Below are positions 25,266 to 37,284 of a DNA stretch of 64,000 bases, one piece after another (position 1 is the first letter of the stretch; each line of letters starts with the position of its first letter). Source of the stretch: Paraspadella gotoi. Lineage: Eukaryota; Chaetognatha. The notes beneath the pieces are model-generated. The model was not told where the DNA came from. It made no database searches and worked only from the letters and a program-made list of their open reading frames with translations. The translations under genes and the position numbers were made by a program. The DNA lies in NCBI GenBank assembly GCA_051294375.1, contig CM119270.1, forward strand, positions 3,343,436 to 3,407,435. Reading direction: 5' to 3'.

Positions 25266-25920
25266 GATATTAAAAAAGGAGGAGGGGGGGAGAGAGGGGG
25301 GAGGGAAGTATGTAGGGATGAGGAAATAATTGAAGGGAGAGAATTTAATGGAATTTATTCGATGGAAGATTTGGAACGAAGATTCGTGATAGGATTTACT
25401 TCTTAGGAAATTTAAAATTTACTGATACAACGGCGGGGAATGAACCGGTATATTCATCTAATAGATCAAAATGGTTTGATTAATTTGGATTTTCCGTCAA
25501 CGAAACTCCTCCTGTTTACTCAGTAATAAACCACTACTACAGCTAAAACAATGACGCCGAGAAACCACGTTAACGATCTGAAAGAATGGATCGAAAATAT
25601 CCGCTTTATGCGGAAAAACCACAATGGAAATTTGAAACTTTACAAAATGCTGAATAATAAAAGCGGTTAGGGATTGAGTGAAGAATATGCTTAAATTATG
25701 AGGATTTTATATTTGGGATTAGAAAAAGAAACGAGACGCTCTCGTAAAATAGAGCCGCCGATTCTGGACGAGAGTCGGAATTCCGGGTAGCTGAGGGCGG
25801 ATGCGACTCCGCAGAATATTTAATGAGGACGAGGTTGAAGATTGGTAAGTTCGAGGGGTAAGTTAAGGGGAAAATCGAAGGGTGCAAAAGAGGGGTTCAA
25901 AGGTGAAAGCTCTCTTCTTA

Positions 25921-26051
25921 TTCTTGGTCGTAGTCTTCGTCGTCGTCGTCGTCGTCGTCGCGCAATCGTCCTCCCTGAGGGAACTGGTTGCACAACACTT
26001 CCCGAAACACTTTATCAACGAAGACGGAGACAAATGAGAAAGGAAGAGTCG

Positions 26052-26098
<47 letters not shown>
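25921..26098. repeat. (GTC)n and (GA)n microsatellites in the PPP2R5 intron
   Basis: GTC/CGT units at about 25,933-25,962 and an almost pure GA array at 26,057-26,097. Both are mirrored at about 43,850-44,015. Confidence 0.85.
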
Positions 26099-26100
<2 letters not shown>

Positions 26101-26691
26101 AGAGTTTTCAATCTTCATCTAAATCGTCTGTGAACGCGAGTTTCGCGTCACCAAAAACATCTTCTTATCAACGGAGACGCGAGACGGTTGCCACACTCGT
26201 GTGGGGGGGGGGGAAAGGGAAGCGGCGTGGTGAGCGGGGCGTCGCCAGGGAGCGTCAATCGCCGAAATACCAACGTTGCCACGTGATAAATTAAAGAGAT
26301 TAAAAGGAAATTAATATGGCGGTGATATTCATCGTCTGTAATCCTTTCGCTTCAATGAGGAGAAACACAGAAATGCAATGCTACGACTACAAGCAAGGAC
26401 ATTGACGTCAACAATACAAGCAATACCATAATGCAAGCATTACAATCTACCCCCGAAGAAAGAAGCAATTCGTCAGGTATTCCGCCGAATCCTAATATAT
26501 CGTGACTCTTGGTTTCAGTATTAACGCATTCACAGCATCTCACCGCATTCACTCGCGTCATTTCGTGACGTCCAAACGTCAATCCAGCCTTAATGGACCC
26601 TGAGACGAAACGCGTCACCGACGAATGCGTGAATTGGACCAAAATGATTACCCCTGAGTGTGACGCAGTACGGAAAGACTTTCGTTCGTTT

Positions 26692-26732
26692 CATCGTCGT
26701 CGTCGTCGTCATCGTCGTCGTCGTCGTAACAT
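26692..26732. repeat. (CGT)n trinucleotide tract
   Basis: CGTCGTCGTCGTCGTCATCGTCGTC; mirrored near 43,230-43,262. Confidence 0.8.
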
Positions 26733-26819
26733 AATAACAAAAGGAAAAAAAAAAGAAACTGCCAAAACAAAGGTTCAGGCTTTATTTTCCCAGACCGCCC
26801 CATTTTATCTTAAATTCCG

Positions 26820-26930
26820 GTTAGTGGTGAGGGTTAGGGATTAAGTCAGGGATTTGGTTAATAATTAGGGTTAGGAAACTGGTTTGTGATTTGGGTTAGG
26901 GATATATATATATATATATATATGTTTGAT
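26820..26930. repeat. degenerate TTAGGG-like tract with (TA)n
   Basis: GGGTTAGGGATT, AATTAGGGTTAGG and GGGTTAGGGATA are separated by related sequence, then about 24 bases of alternating TA. This is interstitial telomere-like DNA, complementary in flavour to 20.6-20.9 kb. Confidence 0.6.
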
Positions 26931-27021
26931 CTTGTATCTAAAATAACCTAAAGTCGCTCGGCCACGAATTTGAATGTTTAGCGAGGTTAAAAACATGTAT
27001 TGACATCAAGTATAAGCACGA

Positions 27022-27115
27022 ATAAACAGATTAAAATCAATTTAAAAACAACTTAAAAACAAGGTAAAAACAGATTAAAAACAAAGTAAAAACAGATTAA
27101 AAACAAGGTAAAAAT
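27022..27115. repeat. 22-bp minisatellite (AACAAGGTAAAAACAGATTAAA)-like
   Basis: About four A-rich units alternating CAGATTAAAA and CAAGGTAAAA. The mirrored copy (about 42,870-42,930) is shorter. Confidence 0.7.
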
Positions 27116-27616
27116 CGTGCATCGCAATAGTAATAACCTCCACTGGGTTTTAAAAACGGTTGGCCGTCTATATTACAAGATCATATGCGACTCTGATGAA
27201 ACTACGACCAACGCGTTTCCTCAATGGCTGCGCGCGGAAACCGCGGTAAAAAAGGTAGAAATATCTTCTCCCAATTCTCGACGGTGATTGGTCGAGGCCC
27301 GCCAATCCAGGACCGCAGGGAAGAAGCTTGCATTTTGCGATCCAAAACGCGAAGGGGAACCGCGCGGCCCAACACAGATACAATATATTAGTTAGGGAAA
27401 AACTAACAGAAATGGGACACACTTAGAAAAGAGAGCCAAAGTTTAGTTCTGCGACGACGTGACGTCGCGTGACCCAAGAGGTTTCTTGAGCGTTGAAGAA
27501 AAACAAAAAAAAAAATTGTGACGTAAAAAGCGTGGCATGTCTGGCATGGTAAGGCATGCTGGGAATGCGATGGCATTCATCACGCGACCGCGACCGAAAA
27601 TTAATTAGACGGGAGG

Positions 27617-27722
27617 CTAATGGCGAATGGCAGATGGCAGATGGCGAATGGCAGATGGCAGATGGCGAATGGCAGAAGGCAGATGGCGAATGTCAGATGG
27701 CGAATGGCAAATGGCAGTTGGA
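27617..27722. repeat. heptamer minisatellite ATGGCGA/ATGGCAG
   Basis: About 15 tandem 7-bp units. Frames through it read MADGRWQ-like peptides and are not genes. The mirrored array (about 42,275-42,380) has lost several units. Confidence 0.85.
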
Positions 27723-28142
27723 AGGAAAGTCAAAATCTCTCGGTTTCTTTCGGCGATGGAACTCGACCATCTGCTCCGAACCCATTTTCATTTTTCTTTT
27801 TTAAATCAAATGACTTAATTTCTGATTCTTTTGCACGAAATCATTTTCTTTCGTCGAAGCAGGTTAAAGGACACGCGCCCACAAGAGGCGCACACCGACG
27901 CCCACAACTACTACCCACACTCGCGTCCAACCCACAATCTTGTCCTATTAGCTCTCTCATGAAATATTCTAATATCTTGTGATGTCTTTTAAAATCTTGA
28001 AATATCTTGTATTATCGTAAAATCTCGTAATATTTTGTTATCGATAAAAACATTTTTTTGTGATAAGAACACATGGAAACCTCGACCCACGCCCCCCCAC
28101 GCCCACCCCCTCCTCAATCACATCCCCTCGTCTTCCACTCAC

Positions 28143-28367
28143 CTGAAAGTGTGGGCTGGAGACGCACTTGGCGATCTGCCTGAAGAGCGGCTCCTGGATC
28201 CGCTGGAACTGAGGCGGTTCGATCACGTCGAGGATCTCCTCCACTTCCCCCAGGAACATCACCTCCTTCTGGCTGCAAGTCTTCGGCCAGAACTTCAACA
28301 ACCCCTTGATCACCGGCTCCGTCAATGTCGGGTCTTTCTCGAGAAATTGCACGACGCAATAGGCCAA
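28143..28367 (-). CDS. PPP2R5: PP2A B56, penultimate exon
   Basis: 75 codons bounded by acceptor AACTCCAG (above 28,367) and donor CAG|GTGAGTGG (below 28,143), phase 0 both ends. The peptide starts [19 protein letters not shown] and includes [20 protein letters not shown] and [11 protein letters not shown], core HEAT-like repeats of B56. It joins the last exon in frame (HFQ|VAERAL). On the coding strand its acceptor follows a pyrimidine tract of more than 200 bases (about 28,371-28,680 on the plus strand is almost pure purine). Right-arm copy: 41,636-41,857, frameshifted. Confidence 0.95.
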
Positions 28368-28370
28368 CTG

Positions 28371-28680
28371 GAGTTGGGGGGGAGAGAGAGGGGGAGAAGA
28401 GGGAGGGGAGGAAAGAGGGAGGAGGGAGAAGAAAGAGGGAGGGACGAGAGAGGGGGAGAGAAAAGAGGAAGGGAGGAGAGAAAGAAGGAGACAGAGGTAG
28501 AGAGGAAAGGAGGGAAAGGGAGGGAGATGTGAGGGAGGGAAGGAAGGAAGAGGCAGTAGGGAGAGAGGAAAGAAAAGAAGGAGAGGGAGAAGAAAGAGAG
28601 GAAGAGGGAGATGGAGGGAGGAGGGAGGGGGGGAAGTAGGGCGGGAGAGGGAGGGAAGGACGAATGGAGGGAGAGGATAA
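28371..28680. repeat. GGGAGA/GGAGGA purine tract (polypyrimidine on the gene strand)
   Basis: About 300 bases of almost uninterrupted G and A directly upstream (in gene sense) of the penultimate PPP2R5 exon. Such tracts can form triplex or H-DNA. The Arg/Gly/Glu-rich frames across it are not genes. Confidence 0.85.
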
Positions 28681-29209
28681 AATTGATTGAAAATATTTTT
28701 ATATTGAAATTTTTAAAATTTTAAAACAATTTTTTTTTAGGTTGAGCTTTCGAGGCGAGGAAAGAGAGAAGCGAAAACTAAAGAGAGAGATTAAATTAGG
28801 AGATAAGATTAGATAAGATTAGATAAGATTAGATAACATTAGATGGCGTTAAACAAGAAACTCGCTGTCAGAATTTAACTCTTCGATTTAATGCGATTGC
28901 GATAAAGATGGAGCTAACGGGCCGTTTCGCTTTACACCTTCAATTTCGAGTTGCAAGTGTCGACTCTCTCTCTATCCGGGAAGAGAAAAAAAAGGAGGGA
29001 GTGGATAATAACAAGAAAAAAAGAAAAAAGAGGGAAGGGAAAGGACAAGCGAGGGGCGGGGACAGAAAACAAAAATGAAAACAAAACAAAACAAGATCCT
29101 TATCCTAAATTGGAGAAAAGGAGAGAGAGACAAAAGAGGAGGAAGAGGAGAAAGAGGAGGAAGAGACGACGTTGTAACGGCTTGGGGTCTCTTTGGAGAA
29201 ATGGGCGAT

Positions 29210-29344
<135 letters not shown>

Positions 29345-29468
29345 AAGTTCTTTACCGGTTCCTCTTTTGGATCCTACGTCCGTTGAAGGTGACTCACAAT
29401 GTCTTTCATCTCTTCCGAGGAAAAAGAGATAATAGACTATGTCAGACGAGAGAGAGAAGACGAGAGAG

Positions 29469-29505
<37 letters not shown>

Positions 29506-29608
29506 CAGGAGGAAATTAAAGGAAGCATTCCAGAAACAAGCTTAAAAAATGTCGGAGAGTAAAGAAAGATTTGTTTCCATTTTGTTATTGTGATGCGGCT
29601 GCAGAAAC

Positions 29609-29669
<61 letters not shown>

Positions 29670-30027
29670 AGAGAGATAAATAAAAAAATCAATGAAATGG
29701 AAGCATCGCTAATCGGATTAAGAAAAGAAGGAAACCATAAGTCTTTTGTTTTTTTTTACTGTTGAAATCGTCGTAGTCGTTGTTGTCGTCGTTGTTGTCG
29801 TCGTTTTCCTCTTTATTTCCTGAAGCCAACGATAAAGATGTTCCAATTATCGAGATTCGAAAACCTTAAAAGGATCTCTCTCTCTCTCTCTCTCGGTCCG
29901 GAGATATACGGAGATATACGGTCTCGATAAACTCTCCGGGTCCACGCGAAAAGAGACAGATAGAGAGCGAGACGCCCAGCCTCACGTCGACGTCGTCTCA
30001 CCGTCTCACATTCTCGATTTCACTTAC

Positions 30028-30136
30028 TTGAGCGTGATAAAGACTCAAACATTTGACTTTGTGAAGGGGAATTAAAACACGGATGAGAAACTGCTTGTGC
30101 TCCGGTTTCAGCGGAAGGGCAAACCCGTTGATAATG
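30028..30136 (-). CDS. PPP2R5: PP2A B56, exon encoding [14 protein letters not shown]
   Basis: 109 bases with acceptor CCTCGCAG and donor CAA|GTAAGT; enters in phase 2 (the previous exon supplies AG of a Ser codon) and leaves in phase 0. It reads [20 protein letters not shown], then [16 protein letters not shown], one of the most conserved stretches of the B56 family. No long open frame marks it because of its small size. Right-arm copy: 39,914-40,020, missing bases around EHKQF. Confidence 0.94.
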
Positions 30137-30199
30137 CTGCGAGGGAGAAAAAGGGAGGAAATACAATAATTAATAGATTAATAAATTAATAAATAACTC

Positions 30200-30395
30200 G
30201 TTTATATCTTAATTCATTCATTCATTTATTCATTCATCTTTCATTATTCATTTATTTATTTATTCATTAGTTAATTAATTTATTTAATCATTTATTGATT
30301 GATTCATTCATTCATCCATCATTCTTTTATGTATTAATTTATTCATTCATTCATTTAATAGTTTTTTCATACATTTATTCATTTGTTTCATTCAT
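30200..30395. repeat. degenerate (ATTC)n/(TTAT)n tetranucleotide block
   Basis: ATTCATTCATTTATTC-type units over nearly 200 bases; mirrored at about 39,660-39,860. Confidence 0.8.
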
Positions 30396-30679
30396 TTTTC
30401 CTTTTAATAACGCACTCTTCAAAAAAATAAAAATAAAAAAAAACAACTGTATCCCAACCAAATAACAATTTGCTTTGCAAACATCTTTCCGTAACTATGG
30501 AAACAGATCGAAAGTATCGAGACCGGGAGACGCAGATGCAAAACGTGGGCGAGTAAATTAAGTGGCTAAGTGCAAAATCGACGCTGCATCTGCATAGCGG
30601 ATGCCAACACTTTTTTTTAGCCAACACCTGAGGCAGAAACGGAGTTAGTGAACGCAACTCACGAGTGAATCACATCACG

Positions 30680-31222
30680 TGATAAAAAAGTGAATAAGGG
30701 GCTAAGTGGGCTAAAGAGTGTTATACGCAACTACTTTAACCCCTTCTAGCAGCCAGGGAACGGGTCCTGGGCTTGGAATCAGTCTTGATGGTTTAACATG
30801 CACCCAATCGGTTTACGGCCGTCCTCACGTTTCCCGCAGGGTATCATCGGTACCTTATGGTCATAAGCTGATGGTATTATTGTGGATAAGGCGCTAAGTG
30901 GGCTGAAGCTGACTACCCGTAACTTCTATAACCCCATCTAGCAGCCATGAAACGGGTCCTGGGCTCGGAACCAGGCTTGAGGGTTTTCCACGCCGCCAAG
31001 GCGGTTTACGGCCGTCCTCACACTTCCCGCAGGGTAGGTACCGGGTTGGGATTGAACCCGGTACGTAGTGGTCATGAGATGATGGCTTTACTCAATGAGC
31101 CACCGGGTCACGACTGAAGGTGTCATGCTTATAGGCGGGGTGAACCTATGCTATGCCCGACTACATTATCTCAATGAATCACCGGACTAAAGGAGTCATT
31201 CAGACAGGGTGAACTTATGCTA
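30680..31222 (-). repeat. cluster of tRNA-derived SINE-like copies (minus strand)
   Basis: On the minus strand a head at about 31,114 reads GACCCGGTGGCTCATTGAGT (box-A-like). Box B GGTTCAATCCC follows at 31,058-31,048, then a body with CCTGCGGGAAGTGTGAGGAC and AGCCCAGGACCCGTTTC, ending CGCCTTATCCACA near 30,882. A second, 5'-truncated copy follows directly to about 30,680, and two head fragments lie at about 31,130-31,220. The same family is at 49,501-49,707. Confidence 0.75.
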
Positions 31223-31329
31223 TGCCCGACCACAAAAATACTACTATGAAATGATGTAATCATTAAATTGACGTATATCAATCATAAAATGAAGCCGGGG
31301 AGATAATGAAATAAAGAGAATGAAATGAA

Positions 31330-31503
31330 GAGAAAATGAGGGAAAATGAAAAGAAGAAGAAAGAAGAAGAAGAAAGAAGAAAGAAGAAGAGAATAAGAAG
31401 AAGAAAGAAGAAGAAGAAGAAGAAAGAAGAAGAAGAAGAAAAAATGGTTTCGACTTCGGACGTCGGAAGAAAAGATAATTGAACGAAGACGGAAGCTAAA
31501 TCT

Positions 31504-31573
<70 letters not shown>

Positions 31574-32125
31574 AAACGGATTAAAGTGACAACAATAGAG
31601 ACGGAGGAAGAATGACAAGACGATGACGACGACGACGACGACGGAATGAAGACAAAGAAAACGATGACGATGACGACGGGAGCCTTTCAAATCAAGTCAA
31701 GTCTAGAGGATGATGATGACGAAGAATATGACATCGATGTCAATGACGACGACGACGATGAACGCGACGACGGTCAGATGGAAGAGAAGTCTCGCAATGT
31801 CCACCGAGTCAACGATGACAAGATCGACCAAAATAAAAACAGGAGACATCAACGCGGATGGAGTCAACAAAATTATATTGACGAGAAGATGGCGCGCGAG
31901 TCGATGGCGGAAATTAAAAAAAAAAATTAAAATGAAAATATTCGAATTAAAATTTGAAAAAATTGAAAAAAAAAAAAAAGAAAAGAAAAATAATTTTGGA
32001 AGAAGCGAAAAATTGAATTCTAAGGATGAGAACAAAGATGTCGATGACAACGAGGATAAAGATGACAAGGACGATGAGGATGATAACGAGGATAAGGATG
32101 ACAACGACGAACACTCCATCGGGCA
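31330..32125. repeat. (GAA)n, (GA)n and GAC/GAT trinucleotide complex
   Basis: AAGAAGAAGAAAG tract at 31,345-31,441; almost pure GA at 31,503-31,568; GAC/GAT-rich tracts at 31,620-31,640, 31,650-31,680, 31,705-31,775 and 32,026-32,112. The Asp-rich frames result from trinucleotide composition. Confidence 0.85.
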
Positions 32126-32212
32126 AGTCGTCGCTTTACTTGTGCTAATTAGAAATATTTTCATCATAATTTTTTTAATTAGACCTAGGAAACGGAAATC
32201 AGGAAAAAAAAG

Positions 32213-32235
32213 ACGAAAGAGAGAGAGACAGAGAG

Positions 32236-32270
<35 letters not shown>

Positions 32271-32346
32271 TGAGAGAGAAGAGGAGAGAGAGAGAGAGAG
32301 ACGAGAGAGAGACGAGAGGAGAGAGAAGAGAGAGAGAGAGAGAGTC
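32213..32346. repeat. interrupted (GA)n array
   Basis: GAGAGAGA blocks broken by GAGGAGA and ACGAGAG; mirrored at about 37,755-37,880. Confidence 0.85.
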
Positions 32347-32561
32347 TTCGCGTTCTTCACTTTCAGTCTTTTTTTTCCAAAGTGAACAAAGTTCCGCCCA
32401 CGAATCTCCGAGAAAGGCCACGCCCACTCATTCCCTCTATTTCAACGTCGACGACGAAACGAATCAAGACTAAAATCTTCTTTTTTTTTCTTTCGCAAAG
32501 AGATCCTTTAAACCGATACTTAACTCGATCGTTCTGCCCAGAATCCCTATGATAGACGTTA

Positions 32562-32927
<366 letters not shown>

Positions 32928-33131
32928 TTAAAAAACAAAAATGAAATAAAAAGGATGAAGGGATGAAGAAGGCGGGTTAAGGTAAGTTAACCTTACTGCG
33001 GTTTCAGGTCGAGATCTAAAAGAGGGAAGTCGTACAAGAGTGATCCTTTAGAAAATCTCCCCTCTGCCTTTTTGAAAAAAAAAAACTCCCGTTTAAAACT
33101 AAAGGAAGAATGAACTCAATTTGAATGTTTA

Positions 33132-33400
33132 GGTCGTTAGGAATCAAGAGGGAAAAAAGAGGGCGGAAAAAAGTAGAGGGAAAAAAAGGAAAATAAAGGG
33201 AAAAAAAGAATCGAAAGGTAAGAAAAAAAAAACTGGCGACGTTTCGAGTGAAAAAAAAAAAACGTATAAAAGAAAAAAATTGAATAAGAAAAAGAAAGAA
33301 TGAAAACGAAAAAAGGAGAAAAAAAAATTGAAAAAAAAAAAAAATTGTCCGAATGTAAGAACAAATTCAAAATCAAATTACATTGAACGGATTCATAAAA
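33132..33400. other. A-rich intron DNA, no gene seen
   Basis: Runs of AAAAAA broken by G, pyrimidine-rich on the gene strand. The Phe-rich frame across it is compositional. Confidence 0.6.
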
Positions 33401-33599
33401 AACAAATTAATTAACAAATGTAGAGTATGAAAAGGAGATTTTCATGCAAATGAAAAGACTGAAAACAAATATAAGTAAAGAAAAAACATATTAACAAATG
33501 AGAAAAAAGGGGAAAAAATGTTTAAAATCGGGATATAAAAGGTGACGGCGATAAAGTTGAATTAAGGGAAAATAGACTTGAGTCGTTATTGGATTAAGA

Positions 33600-33614
33600 G
33601 ATGAGAGAGGAGAG

Positions 33615-33648
<34 letters not shown>

Positions 33649-34321
33649 AGAGCGAGAGAGAGAGACGCAGAGAGAGATGACGAGAGACCCAGAAGACGAG
33701 AGAGACTAAAAAGAGAGGGATCTCAAGAAAATTGTTTTTTATAATAAAGAAGAGAGGTGGAGTCAGGATTTCAGATCAAGAGGTCAAAATATTTTTTCGG
33801 CTCAAAACAAAAATTCTGTTTTGAGGAAAACAGAATTAAAGAAAACAAAACAATAAACATGTGAAAAATGATTTTTTTAAATCCGAGGATATAAAAATGA
33901 AAGAAACAAAACAAAAAGAAACATAAAAAAAAGTAAAGGATTGAAAGGAGGTAAGGTCGAACTATGGCGACCTCTCTCTGGCATCTCGAGAAAACTGNNN
34001 NNNNNNNNNNNNNNNNNNNNNNTTTTCAAAAACGCTGCAATCGGGTTGTGTTTGTCAGGATAGCAGAGAGAAGAAGAGTGAGAAAGGATGAGAGAGAGAG
34101 AGATAGAGGATAGATGATGAGAGAGGAGAGAGAGAGAGAGAGAGAGAAGAGAGAGAGAGAAGACAGAGAGAGACGAGAAGATAAAAACATTTTTGTTTGG
34201 TTGAATATTAAAGTTGGACGAACGTTGGTTTTAGAAAAATTCTAAAAAAAAGAGAAAATGGTAAAGTTCGTTGAGATGAGAGCAGGAAAGGAAAACGAGA
34301 GAGAGAGAGAGGAGAGAGAGA

Positions 34322-34380
<59 letters not shown>
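33600..34380. repeat. series of (GA)n arrays
   Basis: GA-rich arrays at about 33,602-33,712, 34,087-34,182 and 34,296-34,379, separated by AT-rich intron; all mirrored at about 35,838-36,550. Confidence 0.9.
33998..34022. other. 25-N gap, probably of zero real length
   Basis: The right arm near 36,160-36,190 reads GCGTTTTTGAAAACAGTTTTCTCGAG-type sequence through the position, so little or nothing is missing. Confidence 0.8.
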
Positions 34381-34381
<1 letters not shown>

Positions 34382-34557
34382 TCTCTAAATATCGAAATTG
34401 AAATAAAAAAGTGATTCCACGATCGCACGCCCTTCCCTTCCCAACTGCTGCTTCCAACTCTGGTGACGGACTCATCCCTATCCACTCGACCTTACCCCAC
34501 TCGCTGCCCCTTCATTACCTCCCCCTCTCCCTCTCCCTCCCCCCAGCCACTCCAAAC

Positions 34558-34649
34558 CTGCAGGACAAACTTCTGGTCAATGTATTTCTTTCCTATGCTG
34601 GGTGAAAGTCCGCAGTTTCAAGAAATCGTAAGAAGAATTCGTACACGAT
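34558..34649 (-). CDS. PPP2R5: PP2A B56, exon [11 protein letters not shown], with a one-base deletion
   Basis: Acceptor TTATTTCTCAG above 34,649 and donor CTGCAG|GTTTGG below 34,558. It reads [15 protein letters not shown] and then, after a missing base, [12 protein letters not shown]; as written the frame hits TAG. The partial same-strand copy at 35,023-35,101 has the extra base and reads [12 protein letters not shown] through, as B56 proteins do. The deletion is therefore a consensus error, not a mutation of the gene. Correct length would be 93 bases (31 codons), phase 0 at both ends. Confidence 0.88.
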
Positions 34650-34834
34650 CTGAGAAATAACACAAGTTAAAAAAAACATCAACAATTATTATTATTATTG
34701 TATATAACGCGTAAAAAAAAGTGAGAGAAAAATTTAATAGAAAAAACCGAACGATAAAAAACTTATTTATGGTATCAATATAATTTTTTTTAAAAAAAGC
34801 GGATAACTCATGCTGACTTGATTAACTAGTGGGA

Positions 34835-34837
<3 letters not shown>

Positions 34838-34917
<80 letters not shown>
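34838..34917. repeat. (GA)n array
   Basis: About 40 almost perfect GA units. The equivalent array flanks the gap at 46,880-46,903. Confidence 0.9.
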
Positions 34918-34918
<1 letters not shown>

Positions 34919-34920
<2 letters not shown>

Positions 34921-35026
34921 ATTAGAGCGTTCTTATTTATTTCCCACTCATATGTATGAATTTCTGGCTGGAGTCCAATTTTTTCGATTTTCAAATAAAC
35001 AAATTCAGGTTTGATTTGACTTTCTG
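34919..35026. repeat. segment repeated in the same orientation at 46,904-47,006
   Basis: GAGCGTTCTTATTTATTTCC through CAGGTTTGATTTGACTTT occurs in both places with one or two indels. This marks the true continuation of the locus: at 46.9 kb it runs on into new sequence, whereas here it is cut off by a jump back to the exon copy at 35,023. Confidence 0.9.
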
Positions 35027-35101
35027 GTCAATGTATTTCTTTCCTATGCTGGGTTGAAAGTCCGCAGTTTCAAGAAATCGTAAGAAGAATTCGTACACGA
35101 T
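35023..35101 (-). pseudogene. partial extra copy of PPP2R5 exon IVYEFF (assembly duplicate)
   Basis: Truncated at its 3' end by a junction with 34,919-35,026-type sequence, but has the complete reading frame across [11 protein letters not shown]. It is useful as the corrector of 34,558-34,649, not as an independent gene part. Confidence 0.8.
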
Positions 35102-35315
35102 CTGAGAAATAACACAAGTTAAAAAAAACATCAACAATTATTATTATTATTGTATTATAACGCGTAAAAAAAAGTGAGAGAAAAAATTTAATAGGAAAAA
35201 ACCGAACGATAAAAAACTTATTTATGGTATCAATATAATTTTTTTTAAAAAAAGCGGATAACTCATGCTGACTATTGATTAACTAGTGGGAGGAAGAGAG
35301 AGAGAGAGAGAGAGA

Positions 35316-35382
<67 letters not shown>

Positions 35383-35567
35383 TCCCACTAGTTAATCAAG
35401 TCAGCATGAGTTATCCGCTTTTTTTAAAAAAAATTATATTGATACCATAAATAAGTTTTTTATCGTTCGGTTTTTTCTATTAAATTTTTCTCTCACTTTT
35501 TTTTACGCGTTATATACAATAATAATAATAATTGTTGATGTTTTTTTTAACTTGTGTTATTTCTCAG

Positions 35568-35659
35568 ATCGTGTACGAATTCTTCTTACGATTTCTTGAA
35601 ACTGCGGACTTTCACCCAGCATAGGAAAGAAATACATTGACCAGAAGTTTGTCCTGCAG
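35568..35659 (+). pseudogene. right-arm antisense copy of PPP2R5 exon IVYEFF
   Basis: Mirror of 34,558-34,649, sharing its one-base deletion. That shows this arm near the turn derives from the same erroneous consensus or read. Confidence 0.85.
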
Positions 35660-35835
35660 GTTTGGAGTGGCTGGGGGGAGGGAGAGGGAGAGGGGGAGGT
35701 AATGAAGGGGCAGCGAGTGGGGTAAGGTCGAGTGGATAGGGATGAGTCCGTCACCAGAGTTGGAAGCAGCAGTTGGGAAGGGAAGGGCGTGCGATCGTGG
35801 AATCACTTTTTTATTTCAATTTCGATATTTAGAGA

Positions 35836-35895
<60 letters not shown>

Positions 35896-36038
35896 TCTCT
35901 CTCTCCTCTCTCTCTCTCTCGTTTTCCTTTCCTGCTCTCATCTCAACGAACTTTACCATTTTCCTTTTTTTTAGAATTTTTGAAAAAGTTCGATCCAACT
36001 TTTAATTTCCAAAAAAAATGTTTTTATCTTCTCTCTCT

Positions 36039-36084
<46 letters not shown>

Positions 36085-36467
36085 TCTCTCTATCTCTATC
36101 TCTCTCTCTCTCTCTTTCTCACTCTTTCTCTCTCTATCCTGACAAACACAACCCGATTGCAGCGTTTTTGAAAACAGTTTTCTCGAGATGCCAGAGAGAG
36201 GTCGCCATAGTTCGACCTTACCTCCTTTCAATCCTTTACTTTTTTTATGTTTCTTTTTGTTTTGTTTCTTTCATTTTTATATCCTCGGATTTAAAAAAAT
36301 CATTTTTCACATGTTTATTGTTTGTTTTCTTAATTCTGTTTTCCTCAAAACAGAATTTTTGTTTTGAGCCGAAAAATATTTTGACCTCTTGATCTGAAAT
36401 CCTGACTCCACCTCTCTTCTTTATTATAAAAAACAATTTTCTTGAGATCCCTCTCTTTTAGTCTCTC

Positions 36468-36545
<78 letters not shown>

Positions 36546-37284
36546 CTCTGTAATCCAATAACGACTCAAGTCTATTTTCCCTTAATTCACTTTATCGCCG
36601 TCACCTTTATATCCCGATTTTAAACATTTTTCCCCTTTTTCTCATTTGTTAATATGTTTTTTCTTTACTTATATTTGTTTTCAGTCTTTTCATTTGCATG
36701 AAAATTCCTTTCATACTCTACATTGTTAATTAATTTGTTTTTATGAATCCGTCAATGAATTTGATTTTGAATTTGTTCTTACATTCGGAAATTTTTTTTT
36801 TTTTTCAATTTTTTTCTCCTTTTTCGTTTTCATTCTTTCTTTTTCTTATTCAATTTTTTCTTTATACGTTTTTTTTTTCACTCGAAACGTCGCCAGTTTT
36901 TTTTTCTTACCTTTCGATTCTTTTTTTTCCCTTTATTTTCCTTTTTTTCCCTCTACTTTTTTCCGCCTCTTTTTTCCCTCTTGATTCCTAACGACCTAAA
37001 CATTCAAATTGAGTTCATTCTTCCTTTAGTTTAACGGGAGTTTTTTTTTTTCAAAAAGGCAGGGGGAGATTTTCTAAAGGATCACTCTTGTACGACTTCC
37101 CTCTTTTAGATCTCGACCTGAAACCGCAGTAAGGTTAACTTACTTAACCCGCCTTCTTCATCCCTTCATCCTTTTATTTCATTTTTGTTTTTTAACCTTT
37201 TTTTTTATTGAGCCAAATTGTCTCATTCTCCCACCCAACCCCTCCTCCAACCTCCCCTCGCCCCCTCTCCCTCCTCCCCCTCAG

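Noticed and set aside
26820-26930. Chromosome end
   Set aside because: Too short and degenerate, and inside a PPP2R5 intron.
31646-32273. Asp/Glu/Lys-rich frames
   Set aside because: Follow from GAC/GAT trinucleotide and GA dinucleotide arrays.
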